This document shows positions 49,539-61,066 of a DNA stretch of 64,000 nucleotides, one piece after another. The DNA comes from JBBIQS01 sp037442205 (lineage in GTDB: Bacteria > Myxococcota > Myxococcia > Myxococcales > UBA5297): positions 14,703-78,702 of the forward strand of contig JBBIQS010000033.1 of assembly GCA_037442205.1 (NCBI GenBank). The letters run 5' to 3'. Under the pieces are notes generated by a model. It worked only from the letters and a program-made list of their open reading frames with translations, ran no database searches and was not told the DNA's origin. The position numbers were made by a program, and so were the translations under genes. The first letter of the stretch is position 1. Every line of letters begins with the position of its first letter.

Positions 49539-51122
49539 ATGTCGCTCCCCGACCGGAACAACCCCTACAGCTTCCAGCCCTTCCTCGACTGGCGCGACAG
49601 CCTCGACTACTACGCCGGCGACGAGCTCGCCCAGAAGATCGTCCGCCACTTCGCCGGACCCTCCGCCGATCGCGTGGACTCCGCCGCCCGCGCCCTCTCG
49701 CGCAAGGCCTCCACCCGCTGGCGCGACTGGTCCAACGCCGCCTCCTCTCCCGAGAAGCGCGTCTTCCTGCGCACCTGGGACGCCCACCACCAGCGCGTCG
49801 ACCAGATCGTCCGCCCGGCCGAGACCGAATCGCTCGAGCGCGAGGTCTTCTCCGAGGGGCTCTTCTCCTCCAAGACCGACCTCGCCACCCGCCTGGCGAA
49901 GATGTTTCTCGTCTACCAGAACGGCGAGGCCTGCATCGCCTGCCCACTGGTCTGCACCGAGGGCATGGTCGCCCTCCTCGAGCGCTTCGCCGATCGCCCG
50001 GAGACCAAGGCTGTCCTCGAGCACGTCAAGGAGGGCAAGGGTGGCGACTTCGCCGTCGGCGCGCAGTTTCTCACCGAGATCCAGGGAGGCTCGGATGTCC
50101 CCGCTAACGTCCTGGAGGCGGTCGAGGAGAAGGGCGGCTGGCGGCTCTACGGCTCGAAGTTCTTCTGCTCGGTGGCCCACGCCGACTACGCGGTGATCAC
50201 CGCCAAGCCCAAGGGCTCGGATAAGGTGGGCCTGTTCGTCGTCTCGCTGTGGCGCCCGGGCGGCTTCCGCCAGCGACGCGGCGGGGTCGAGGTCGATCGC
50301 CTGAAGTGGAAGATGGGCACCAGCGAGCTGCCCACCGCCGAGATGACCTTCGACGGCGTCACGGCCTGGCCGCTGGGCCCGCTCAACCGCGGCGTGGCCA
50401 ACGTGGTGTCGATCGTGCTCACGCTGTCGCGGCTCACCGTCGGGCTGGCGTCGGCCGGATTCATGACCCGCGCGGTGCGCGAGGCCGCCGGCTACGCGCG
50501 CTTCCGCGAGGCCTTCGGGCGCAAGATCGGCGACTTCCCCATGGTCCAGGGACAGCTCGAGCGGATGACCCGCGCCGCCCAGCGCACCACCGCCGGCGCC
50601 TTCAAGCTCTACAAGGGCTTCTACGAGTCGGGCGGGCTGTCGGAGCCGGGCTCCAATGACGCCGCCGCCCGCCGCCGCGCCTTCGACGCCCGCGAGATGG
50701 TGATGCTCCAGAAGTTCACCGCCGCCGAGGAGAGCACCGACGTCATCCGCGAGGCGATGGCCATCTTCGGCGGCAACGGCGTGATCGAGGACTTCTCCTG
50801 CCTGCCGCGGCTCTACCGCGACTCGGCGGTCAACGAGCTGTGGGAGGGGCCGCGCAACGTGCTGCAGGCGCAGGTCCATCGCGATCTGCAGAAGGCGGCC
50901 GAGTGGTATCCGACCGCCGAGGTGGTCGCGAGCATCCTGGCCGGCGCCGAGCCCGCGACGGTGCGCCGGATTGCCCAGGAGATGTCCGAGCTTGTGGCTC
51001 ACCCCAGCCTGCTCAGCGCCGACGAGAAGACGCTCCAGGTCTGCCAGCGCTGGGACGCGGTTTGCCGCGAGCTGGTGCGCAGCTACCAGGAGGTCGCGCT
51101 GCGCGAGGTCGAGCGGAGCTGA
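49539..51122 (+). CDS. acyl-CoA dehydrogenase family protein (AidB-like)
   Basis: 527 residues. The acyl-CoA dehydrogenase layout is visible: a helical N-terminal domain, a middle beta domain with QFLTEIQGGSDVPAN and KFFCSVAHADYAVI, and a C-terminal helical domain with AFGRKIGDFPMVQ and AIFGGNGVIEDF. The long N-terminus and IQGGSD motif are closest to the AidB-type subgroup. These flavoproteins bind FAD and either oxidise acyl-CoA thioesters or, for AidB, associate with DNA under alkylation stress. No electron-transfer partner gene is adjacent. Substrate unresolved. Confidence 0.9.
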   Translation: MSLPDRNNPYSFQPFLDWRDSLDYYAGDELAQKIVRHFAGPSADRVDSAARALSRKASTRWRDWSNAASSPEKRVFLRTWDAHHQRVDQIVRPAETESLEREVFSEGLFSSKTDLATRLAKMFLVYQNGEACIACPLVCTEGMVALLERFADRPETKAVLEHVKEGKGGDFAVGAQFLTEIQGGSDVPANVLEAVEEKGGWRLYGSKFFCSVAHADYAVITAKPKGSDKVGLFVVSLWRPGGFRQRRGGVEVDRLKWKMGTSELPTAEMTFDGVTAWPLGPLNRGVANVVSIVLTLSRLTVGLASAGFMTRAVREAAGYARFREAFGRKIGDFPMVQGQLERMTRAAQRTTAGAFKLYKGFYESGGLSEPGSNDAAARRRAFDAREMVMLQKFTAAEESTDVIREAMAIFGGNGVIEDFSCLPRLYRDSAVNELWEGPRNVLQAQVHRDLQKAAEWYPTAEVVASILAGAEPATVRRIAQEMSELVAHPSLLSADEKTLQVCQRWDAVCRELVRSYQEVALREVERS

Positions 51123-51132
51123 CCGGGCGCAT

Positions 51133-52032
51133 CTAGCCGAACTGCACTGAGCGCCTGGTGAGCGTGGCGGCCATGAAGCCGGCGATCGGGAATTCCACCG
51201 GCCCCGATTCGACGGCGGCGCCGAGCGCGGTCACGACGGGCACGAAGTGCTCGTGCGTCGGCAGAGCCAGCCTCACCCCCGGCGCTCGCTGCTCATAGTC
51301 GAGCAGCGCGTCGACGTCCCTCCTGGCCAGCACCTCGCTGCACCAGGCGTCGAACTCGATCGCCCAACCCTCGGGCTTGTCGACGCCGAACCTCACCAGC
51401 CGCAAGTTGTGCGTGAGGAAACCGCTGCCGACGATCAGCACGCCCTCGTCTCTCAAGGGAGCGAGCGCCCGCCCCAGCTCGAAGAGCTCGCCCGGATCGA
51501 GGCTAGGAAGCGAGACCTGCAGCACCGGGACATCGGCCTGCGGATACATGCCCATCAGCGGGACGAAGGCGCCGTGATCCAGGCCGCGATCCGGATCGTC
51601 GGCCACCGGCTGCTTCTCGCCGAGCAGTTCGCGAACTCGGCGTGCCAGCTCGGGCGCCCCGGGAGCCGGGTACTCAATTCGGTAGTACTTCTCCGGGAAT
51701 CCATAGAAGTCGTAGATGAGCGGGACCGGGCGCGTCGCTCCCAAGGTGACCGGGCGCTGCTCCCAGTGCGCCGAGAGCATGAGGATCGACTTGGGCCGAG
51801 GCAGCTTGGTTGCCCAGGCCTTGAACCGGTCCATCCATTCCGGATCGTCGAGGATCATCGGCGCGCCGTGCGCCAGGAAGATCGTCGGCATTCTGCCCGA
51901 CGGTTTCGCGATTGACTCAGAAGCGCCCATGTTCGGTCCGGCACCCAGGGATTCAGCGGCCAGGGCTGCGGCTCCACCTGCCATCATCTGCAGGACCTCT
52001 CGCCGTCCCAGCAATGTTTCATCTGCGCTCAT
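51133..52032 (-). CDS. DODA-type extradiol dioxygenase with a Tat signal
   Basis: 299 residues from ATG at 52032; the frame extends to 52218 but loses family resemblance. The N-terminus has a twin-arginine signal (LGRREVLQMMAGG, Ala-rich h-region), implying export of a folded, metal-loaded protein. The mature domain matches the 4,5-DOPA dioxygenase family, with metal and active-site His candidates His55 (LAHGAP), His89 (LSAHWE) and later DHGAFVPL, THNL and HEHFVPV. The family opens catechol rings with iron or zinc. It is divergent from hflX (170 bases between starts). Substrate not predictable. Confidence 0.88.
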   Translation of the reverse strand: MSADETLLGRREVLQMMAGGAAALAAESLGAGPNMGASESIAKPSGRMPTIFLAHGAPMILDDPEWMDRFKAWATKLPRPKSILMLSAHWEQRPVTLGATRPVPLIYDFYGFPEKYYRIEYPAPGAPELARRVRELLGEKQPVADDPDRGLDHGAFVPLMGMYPQADVPVLQVSLPSLDPGELFELGRALAPLRDEGVLIVGSGFLTHNLRLVRFGVDKPEGWAIEFDAWCSEVLARRDVDALLDYEQRAPGVRLALPTHEHFVPVVTALGAAVESGPVEFPIAGFMAATLTRRSVQFG

Positions 52033-52201
52033 GGTCGACCTGCCTGGCTGCCCTGCGGCCACTTCACGGCCAGCCGATTCTTGAGATGCCCGAGAGGAAA
52101 AGACGCTTCCTCGAGCCTCCCGTCCGCTCGGTCGCTCCTTGCTCTCGGTTCGCCACTCCTGCCTAAATGCCTCGCGAACGCTCGCTTTCCTCCGGACTCC
52201 C

Positions 52202-53605
52202 ATGCCCCAACCCGCCAACGAAAAGCCCGCCGCGGTGCTCGTCGCCGTCCAGCTCCCGGACGTTGACGAGGTCGAGTTCAGGTCTCAGCTGGCGGAGCTG
52301 CGCCGGCTGGTCGAGACGCTTGGATACGAGGTCGTCGCTTCTGCGACGCAGCGCCGCCAGGGACTGGCGCCGGCGGCCATCGTGGGCCAAGGCAAGCTCA
52401 AGGAACTCGCCAAGCTCACCGGCGGAAGCGGCGTGGTGCCCTCCGGCGTCCCCGAGCGCAAGAGCAAGGCGCGGCTGCGGATGGCGGACTCCGAGGATGA
52501 CCCGCCCGCGCCGGATGCGGACGAGGAATCCGAGGAGGGCGAGAGCGCCGATGCCGCTCAGCCCGTTCCCAACCGGCGTGCAAGCCTTGTGGTCGTCGAC
52601 CATCCGATCACCCCGAGCCAGGCCCGCAACCTGGAGCGCGCCACCGGGGTCGAGGTGCTCGACCGCACCGGGGTGATCGTCGAGATCTTCCACCGGCATG
52701 CCCGAAGCCGCGAGGCGCGCCTTCAGGTCGAGCTGGCGCGGCTGGCGTACGTGGCCCCGCGGCTGCGCGAGACCGGCGGCGGGGGCGATCGCCAGCGCGG
52801 AGGCATCGGTGGGCGTGGCGCGGGCGAGTCTGAGGTCGAGCTCGACCGGCGCAAGATTCGCGATCGCATGGCCGATTTGCGGGTCGAGCTGACAGCGATC
52901 CAGCGCGACCAGGAGAACCGGCGAAGCCACCGGCAAGAGCAGCGGCGGGTGGCGTTGGTCGGCTACACCAATGCCGGCAAGTCCTCGCTGATGCGCGCGC
53001 TCACTGGAAGCGAGGTGCTGGTCGCCGACAAGCTCTTCGCCACCCTCGACACCACCGTGCGCGCGCTCCAGCCCGAGGCGCGCCCGCGGGTGCTGGTCTC
53101 GGACACGGTGGGCTTCATCAAGAAGCTGCCCCACGAGCTGGTGGCCTCGTTTCGCTCGACCCTGGACGAGGCGCTCGAGGCCTCGCTGCTGCTCTACGTG
53201 GTTGATGCCTCTGACCCGATGCATCGCGAGCAGTACGCGGTGACCCGGCAGGTGCTGGCGGAGATCGGCGCCGGGGCAGTGCCCAGCCTGCTGCTGCTGA
53301 ACAAGGTCGATCGGCTCAGCGCCGAGGAGCTGCAAGCGCTGCAGGCCGAGAACCCCGAGGCCAAGCTGCTGAGCGCCAAGAACCCGAGGGACGTCGCCAC
53401 ACTGCGCGAGGCGATCATTGGATTCTTCGAGAGCGCGATGGTCGAGGGCGAGCTGCTGGTGCCCTACGGGAAGCAGTCGCTGCTCGGGAAGATCCACGAG
53501 GAGGCGCGAGTGCTGGCCGAGGAGTACGACCAGTCTGGCGCGCGACTCAAAGTGCGCGCCCATCCGGCGGGGCTGGAGCGGCTCAAGCTGCTGCTGGCGA
53601 GGTGA
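52202..53605 (+). CDS. hflX: GTPase HflX
   Basis: 467 residues from ATG at 52202. The HflX N-terminal domain (about 1-180, with AIVGQGKLKELAK and a 60-residue acidic insert) is followed by a coiled coil (RDRMADLRVELTAIQRDQEN) and a G domain with GYTNAGKSS, DTVGFIKKLPHELVASF and LNKVD. HflX binds ribosomes and splits stalled 70S particles in a GTP-dependent way, especially after heat stress. The acidic insert (EESEEGESADAAQ) is longer than in E. coli. It ends in a 23-base overlap with the convergent radical SAM gene. Confidence 0.94.
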   Translation: MPQPANEKPAAVLVAVQLPDVDEVEFRSQLAELRRLVETLGYEVVASATQRRQGLAPAAIVGQGKLKELAKLTGGSGVVPSGVPERKSKARLRMADSEDDPPAPDADEESEEGESADAAQPVPNRRASLVVVDHPITPSQARNLERATGVEVLDRTGVIVEIFHRHARSREARLQVELARLAYVAPRLRETGGGGDRQRGGIGGRGAGESEVELDRRKIRDRMADLRVELTAIQRDQENRRSHRQEQRRVALVGYTNAGKSSLMRALTGSEVLVADKLFATLDTTVRALQPEARPRVLVSDTVGFIKKLPHELVASFRSTLDEALEASLLLYVVDASDPMHREQYAVTRQVLAEIGAGAVPSLLLLNKVDRLSAEELQALQAENPEAKLLSAKNPRDVATLREAIIGFFESAMVEGELLVPYGKQSLLGKIHEEARVLAEEYDQSGARLKVRAHPAGLERLKLLLAR

Positions 53606-55202
53606 GCCGGGCGGCGGGCTCGAACAGGAAGGCGTGGTTCGAGGTGAAGAGCGGCGGAGTGCGCGCGGCGATGGCGCGGATCGCCGGCGAGCCGAGGACG
53701 CGCCGCTGCAGGAAGCGCCGGGCCCCGGCACGCTCCCATCCCTGCGATGCCTCGAAGGCTCGGTAGAGACCGAGCGGCTCCTCCTCGGCCAGGGGCTGGG
53801 CGCTGCGGATCCCGTGCAATTCGGGATTCTCGAGGAAGGTGGCGTCGCGGGGCAGATTCATGATCGCCAGGTTGAGGAAGCCGATTTCGCTGGCGTGCTG
53901 CTCGAGGAAGCGCAGGGTTAGCTCGCCGTCCTCCTCGGTCTCTCCCGGCGTGCCGAACAGGATGTAGACGTAGCTGCCGATGCCCGCCTCGGCGAGATTG
54001 GCCAGGATCTGCGAGACATCGTCGAGCCGCGTCCCCTTCTGCAGGCGGTCGAGGACCTGCTGCGAGCCGCTCTCGAGCCCGAGCTGGAGTTGGGTGCAGC
54101 CGGCGCGCGCCAGGCCTGCGACCAACTGCTTGTCGAGCAGCGCCTTCTCGAAGCGGACGAAGCCGTGCCAGGAGAGGCCCTGCAGATGCTCGGCTTGCGA
54201 GGCGAGCTGGCGCAGCACGTTCACCGGGATGGCATCGTCGGTGAGGTGGAAGTGGCGCACCTGGTGGCGGGCGGAAAAGTCGGTCAGCAGCGCCGCGAAG
54301 CCGGTCGGCTGGCTGCAGCGGTAGCGGTGGATGGGAGCGGTGGCCTCGGGACAGAAGAGGCACTTCGCCCAATAGCAGCCGCGGGTGGTGGTCAGCGGCA
54401 GGATCCGCTCGGGCGAGAGGTAGTCGCCCAGCGGAGCGAAGCTGTAGTCGGGAACGAAGGCGACCTGTTTGCCGTCCTCGAGGAAGTACTCGGAACCGGT
54501 GCGCCCTGCTGCCAGCTCGGCCAACGGAGCCTCGCCCGGGCCGAAGACGATGTGGTCGAAGGCGGAGAAGCGCAGCCCCAGCTTCTTCAGCGGCCTGCGC
54601 CACGACGTGAACATCCCGCCGCCGCCTACGATCCGGGTTCCCGGGAAGGCACGGCGCAGCATCCCCGCCAGCTCGAAGGCGGGCAGGACCTGGTTGCGGA
54701 ACTGGACCGAAATCCCGAGCATTCGCGGCTGCATCTGCGCGATGCGCGGAACGAGCGAGTCGCGGAAGTAGGCGGCGAAGACGGTCGAGCTCTCGCCGCG
54801 GGAGAGCCTCTCCAGGTCTTCGGGCGAGAACTCAGACAGAGTGGGGTGGAGGTAGTCGCCGAGGGTGAGCTCTCCGAGTTCGCTGGGATAGGCGCTCAGG
54901 GCCTCGTTGAGATGGCGGACGGCGGTCGAGTAGCGGGCGAATGAGGCGCGGGTCTCGCTCGAGCGCAGCTGCTGCAGCGACTTTTCGGCGTGGCCGACGG
55001 CGCGCTTGAGCGCAGTCCTGGGCTGGGGCCCGGCGGCGGCCGAGAGCCGCGTCGGATCGAGGAGATGGAGGTAGGCCTCCAGGTTCGCGTCGATCGACGA
55101 GGCCGAGAGGCCTTGCGCGCGCAGGTGCCCGAGGAGAATCCCAACTCCGAGCGGCGGCTCGCCGGGTTTGGTCGCGGGCGGGTGGAGGAGAAGGAGGTCC
55201 AT
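53583..55202 (-). CDS. B12-binding-domain radical SAM protein
   Basis: 539 residues from ATG at 55202. An N-terminal cobalamin-binding-like domain (about 1-215, with HPPATKPGEPPLGVGILLGH and IVGGGGMFTS) precedes the radical SAM barrel (about 265-480). The cluster-binding cysteines are C276, C281 and C284 in RGCYWAKCLFC. The first spacing is four residues, one more than the canonical CxxxCxxC. QLGLESGSQQVLD and FGTPGETEED are further family blocks. The family performs radical methylation or rearrangement using SAM and cobalamin. No obvious precursor peptide or partner gene is adjacent. Chemistry unknown. Confidence 0.88.
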   Translation of the reverse strand: MDLLLLHPPATKPGEPPLGVGILLGHLRAQGLSASSIDANLEAYLHLLDPTRLSAAAGPQPRTALKRAVGHAEKSLQQLRSSETRASFARYSTAVRHLNEALSAYPSELGELTLGDYLHPTLSEFSPEDLERLSRGESSTVFAAYFRDSLVPRIAQMQPRMLGISVQFRNQVLPAFELAGMLRRAFPGTRIVGGGGMFTSWRRPLKKLGLRFSAFDHIVFGPGEAPLAELAAGRTGSEYFLEDGKQVAFVPDYSFAPLGDYLSPERILPLTTTRGCYWAKCLFCPEATAPIHRYRCSQPTGFAALLTDFSARHQVRHFHLTDDAIPVNVLRQLASQAEHLQGLSWHGFVRFEKALLDKQLVAGLARAGCTQLQLGLESGSQQVLDRLQKGTRLDDVSQILANLAEAGIGSYVYILFGTPGETEEDGELTLRFLEQHASEIGFLNLAIMNLPRDATFLENPELHGIRSAQPLAEEEPLGLYRAFEASQGWERAGARRFLQRRVLGSPAIRAIAARTPPLFTSNHAFLFEPAARLTSPAAA

Positions 55203-55228
55203 CAAGAGCGCTGGGCTTGTGACCTTGG

Positions 55229-58078
<2,850 letters not shown>

Positions 58079-58205
58079 GGTAGGTCTCTTGGCAGGCGGT
58101 CGAGCTCGGAAGCCGCCGAAGGTTCTCGGGTTTCTAACGCTTGGACGGCGGCGCATTCAACACTGTTCGCCTCCAGGCGAATGGCCGCAATGCGCGCGCT
58201 GGCGA

Positions 58206-58598
58206 TTACCAGCGAAGGGCGGGGGCGCCGCAGGCGGCGACGAGCGCGTCCTCGAGCGCTCGTAGTGCTGCCTCGGGATCATTGAGCACGAGGTCGTTGG
58301 GCAGGCGGACGACGCAGTAGCCCTGCGATCGCATCCAGTCGTCCCGCTGGGCGTCGTAGCCGCGCTGGTGTTTGTGGATGCCGCCATCGACCTCGACGAC
58401 CAAGCGGGCCTCTCTGCAGAAGAAGTCGGCGATGAAATGGCCGAGCGGGTGCTGCCGGCGGAACTTGAGGTTCGACAGCTTCCTGCCTCGCAAATGCTTC
58501 CAGAGGAGGCTCTCGGCGGGCGTCATCTCGCGGCGCAGGTCTTTCGCGCCCTCAGTCGTGCGCGGCAAGCGGGAGTGCGTGACGGGTACAAGTGGCAT
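58206..58598 (-). CDS. DUF559 (Vsr-like) endonuclease-fold protein
   Basis: 130 residues from ATG at 58598. The frame reaches 58718, but its extra N-terminus runs into repeat sequence and is unlikely to be real. The DUF559 core is clear: TPAESLLWKHLRGRKLSNLK, FRRQHPLGHFIADFFCRE and VVEVDGGIHKHQRGYDAQRD, the Vsr/PD-(D/E)xK-like fold with Glu and Asp active-site candidates. Members are common beside interspersed repeats, and here two REP-like arms lie just upstream. DNA cleavage or nicking is possible; the role is unknown. Confidence 0.85.
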   Translation of the reverse strand: MPLVPVTHSRLPRTTEGAKDLRREMTPAESLLWKHLRGRKLSNLKFRRQHPLGHFIADFFCREARLVVEVDGGIHKHQRGYDAQRDDWMRSQGYCVVRLPNDLVLNDPEAALRALEDALVAACGAPALRW

Positions 58599-58649
58599 AT
58601 GGCGGAGATTAATCGGTAGGGGTGACACGATGGTTGGCGGGGCGGCGCT

Positions 58650-58825
58650 CTTTCCCCTCACCCCAACCCCCTCACCGTCGGCTGGCGCCTCCGGAGGAGG
58701 GGGCTCGCTCGGCGGCATTTCGGGATGAAGTGCTCACGCGCATCCGCCGCCTGCGGTGCCAGGAAGTCATCCCCCTACTCCTGAGGGCGCGAGCCCGAAG
58801 GAGAGGGGGACCGAGGGGGTGAGGG
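58650..58825. repeat. pair of inverted REP-like elements
   Basis: A left arm (58650-58708) has CCCTCACCCC and CCCCCTC, then a GGCGCCTCCGGAGGAGG fold. A right arm (58772-58825) read in reverse has CCCTCACCCC, CCCCCTC and a GGGCTCGCGCCC hairpin. The two arms resemble each other in opposite orientation, about 60 bases apart, like a REP doublet. They sit between the DUF559 and aldo/keto reductase genes. Confidence 0.55.
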
Positions 58826-58879
58826 TGTCGGCGCGGACCGCGATCTTCCCGAGTTATCTTCCTCTCCGGAGGGCCATCG

Positions 58880-59698
58880 ATGCTCACCCGCGCCATCCCC
58901 AGGACTGGCGAACAGCTGCCCGCCATCGGCATGGGCACCTGGTCGACCTTCGACGTGGGGAGCGCCCCTAAGGACCGCGATCCGCTGGCCGAGGTGATGT
59001 GCAAGCTGGTCGCCGCGGGCGGGACAGTGATCGACAGCTCGCCGATGTACGGGCGCGCCGAGTCGGTGGTCGGCGAGCTGGCAACCGAGACCGGCCTCGC
59101 CAACCGGCTTTTCTTGGCTACCAAGGTGTGGACGCAGGGCGCGCAGGCCGGCATTGCGCAGATGGCCGAGTCGATGCGGCGCATGCGCTGCGAGCGCCTG
59201 GATCTGATGCAGGTCCACAACCTGGTCGACGTGGAGACGCACCTGCGCACGTTGCGGCGCTGGAAGGACGAGGGCCGGGTTCGCTACCTGGGGATCACCC
59301 ACTACTCGCTGAGCGCTTTCGACGAGCTCGAGCGGCTGATGCGCCAGGAGCAGGTCGACTTCCTCCAGTTGCCCTATTCGCTGGGCACGCGCGCGGCCGA
59401 GAAGCGGCTCTTGCCGGTGGCCCGGGAGGCCGGGACCGCGGTGCTGGTGATGCGCCCGCTGGAGGAGGGCAGCCTGCTGCGCCGGGTTCGCGGGCGTCCT
59501 CTGCCGGGCTGGGCCAAAGAGATCGACTGCTCGAGCTGGGCGCAGCTGCTGCTCAAGTTCATCCTCGCCCACCCCGCGGTGACCTGCGCCATCCCGGCGA
59601 CCTCCAACCCCGCGCACATGGCCGACGACCTCAAGGCCGGGGAAGGCCGGCTCCCGGACGAGAAATTGCGGCAGAAGATGATCGATCTCTTCGAGTGA
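58880..59698 (+). CDS. aldo/keto reductase
   Basis: 272 residues from ATG at 58880 with GGAGGG upstream. All four catalytic residues of the superfamily are present: Asp52, Tyr57, Lys82 (LATKVW) and His113 (MQVHN). The barrel runs to about residue 240, with an SNPAH loop. It should reduce carbonyls with NADPH, but the substrate is not predictable. The protein is shorter than the classic 315-residue members, with a trimmed C-terminal substrate loop. No operon partner. Confidence 0.9.
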   Translation: MLTRAIPRTGEQLPAIGMGTWSTFDVGSAPKDRDPLAEVMCKLVAAGGTVIDSSPMYGRAESVVGELATETGLANRLFLATKVWTQGAQAGIAQMAESMRRMRCERLDLMQVHNLVDVETHLRTLRRWKDEGRVRYLGITHYSLSAFDELERLMRQEQVDFLQLPYSLGTRAAEKRLLPVAREAGTAVLVMRPLEEGSLLRRVRGRPLPGWAKEIDCSSWAQLLLKFILAHPAVTCAIPATSNPAHMADDLKAGEGRLPDEKLRQKMIDLFE

Positions 59699-59707
59699 GC
59701 CGACCGC

Positions 59708-60853
59708 TCAAGGCTCCATGAGCTTGTCGATGTCGCTGCCTTGCGACTGGAAGATCTCGCTCCATCCGGCGATGAGCCGCCAGGCGATCAGGCCGATCAC
59801 CGCCGCCAAGACAATCCCTCCGGCGGCGGCGATGCCGGCCATCACGAGAAAGCGCGCGCGGCGATGGCGCTCCGCGGCCACCACGGGCAGGACTCGATCG
59901 AGGGTTCCCGAGCGCTCGGCGGCTTCGATCTGCGCGAGGTCGCTCGGCTGGAAGGCTCCGGTGTCCGCAAGTGCCGCCGCGAGCGTCGCCCCTTGCTCGA
60001 TGCTCCGGACCAGCGCCTTGCCGGAGTGCTGAAGCAGCGGGTGGGCGCTCGCCGAGGCCGACAGCTCCAGCGCCTCGCGCGCGGTCAGGCCCGCCCTCAG
60101 ACAGCTCGCCAGCAGCTCGAGGAAGGTCCCTACGCCCCGATGCCGCACCGCCGCCCCGGAGATGGGCAGCGCCAGCCCGAGCTGCCGCGCCCAGCGGCGC
60201 GGCGCGGACCGCGGCGAGAGGCGCGGGCCAATCACGAAGGCGCCCAGCGCCAGCGCGACCACGGCGATCGCCGGCGGAAGCGCCCGAGACAGGTAGACCC
60301 CGACCCCTCTGACGATGAGCGGCAGCGGCAGGAGGAGGCAGGCGAGCAGGAGCAGCAGGCCAGGATAGGCGAGCGCCGCCGCGGTCCGCTGGCGATCCTT
60401 GCGCTGCTGCTCCAGACGATCGGAGAGCGCCTTGAGGCTACCCGCGAGGTCGCCTTGCCGCTCGCGCGCTCGGAAGAGCGCCAGCCCGGCGGCATCGTCG
60501 GGAGCGAGCCGCGCCAGCACTTCGGAGAGTGGAATCCCTCCGGCGAGCTCGGAACGCAGGCGGGCGGCAGCCCGGGGCGACAGCTGCTGGACGGCCTGGG
60601 AGTCGGCAAAGGCGGCGGGAGTCATGCCGGCCCCGATGGCCGCGGAGAGCGTGCTCAGCAGCACCTCGAGCTCTCGGGACGAGAGTCGCCCGGCGGGGTT
60701 GGGCACGGCCCGGGCGGCGAGCACGGGCCCGCGGTACTTGGCGAAGACGATGCCGCAGCCGCGGCACTCCAGGTCGCTCACCTGCCGAGGCTGGCGGCAG
60801 TTCGGGCAGCGGTTGGTTTCGACGTGCGCGAAGCGTTGTCCCGAGTGAGGCAT
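59708..60853 (-). CDS. GspF-like inner-membrane protein with an N-terminal zinc ribbon
   Basis: 381 residues from ATG at 60853 with AGGAGG upstream. A zinc ribbon made of C16/C19 (CPNC) and C30/C33 (CRGC) leads into two T2SSF domains (about 55-160 and 225-330), each with the helical LSAAIGAGM / LASCLRAGLTAREALEL pattern. Transmembrane segments lie at about 165-190, 195-215 and 345-365. GspF/PilC proteins form the inner-membrane platform of type II secretion and type IV pili, but no other secretion gene is present here, and the zinc ribbon is not usual. Likely a divergent or repurposed platform protein. Confidence 0.82.
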   Translation of the reverse strand: MPHSGQRFAHVETNRCPNCRQPRQVSDLECRGCGIVFAKYRGPVLAARAVPNPAGRLSSRELEVLLSTLSAAIGAGMTPAAFADSQAVQQLSPRAAARLRSELAGGIPLSEVLARLAPDDAAGLALFRARERQGDLAGSLKALSDRLEQQRKDRQRTAAALAYPGLLLLLACLLLPLPLIVRGVGVYLSRALPPAIAVVALALGAFVIGPRLSPRSAPRRWARQLGLALPISGAAVRHRGVGTFLELLASCLRAGLTAREALELSASASAHPLLQHSGKALVRSIEQGATLAAALADTGAFQPSDLAQIEAAERSGTLDRVLPVVAAERHRRARFLVMAGIAAAGGIVLAAVIGLIAWRLIAGWSEIFQSQGSDIDKLMEP

Positions 60854-61066
60854 GGGCCAGCCTCCTTGCGGCTGAGATTACCGGGAGCGCCGGGAACCTG
60901 CCCGTGGGATTGCGCTCGGTCGAGGCAGAACCGAGCGAGCCACGGGAAAGTCGCCTGAGCGTCAATGTCCCCCTTGAGTCAGAGCGCCGGCCCCTCTACC
61001 CTGTGGCGCCTTTTCACTCGGGGGGAGCCGGGGGCCTGAACCCGGCGGCTCGCCAGCGGAGACGAC

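Noticed and set aside
58599..58718. Longer DUF559 protein starting at 58718
   Set aside because: The added residues are encoded by the REP-like arm; the family domain begins well after 58598.
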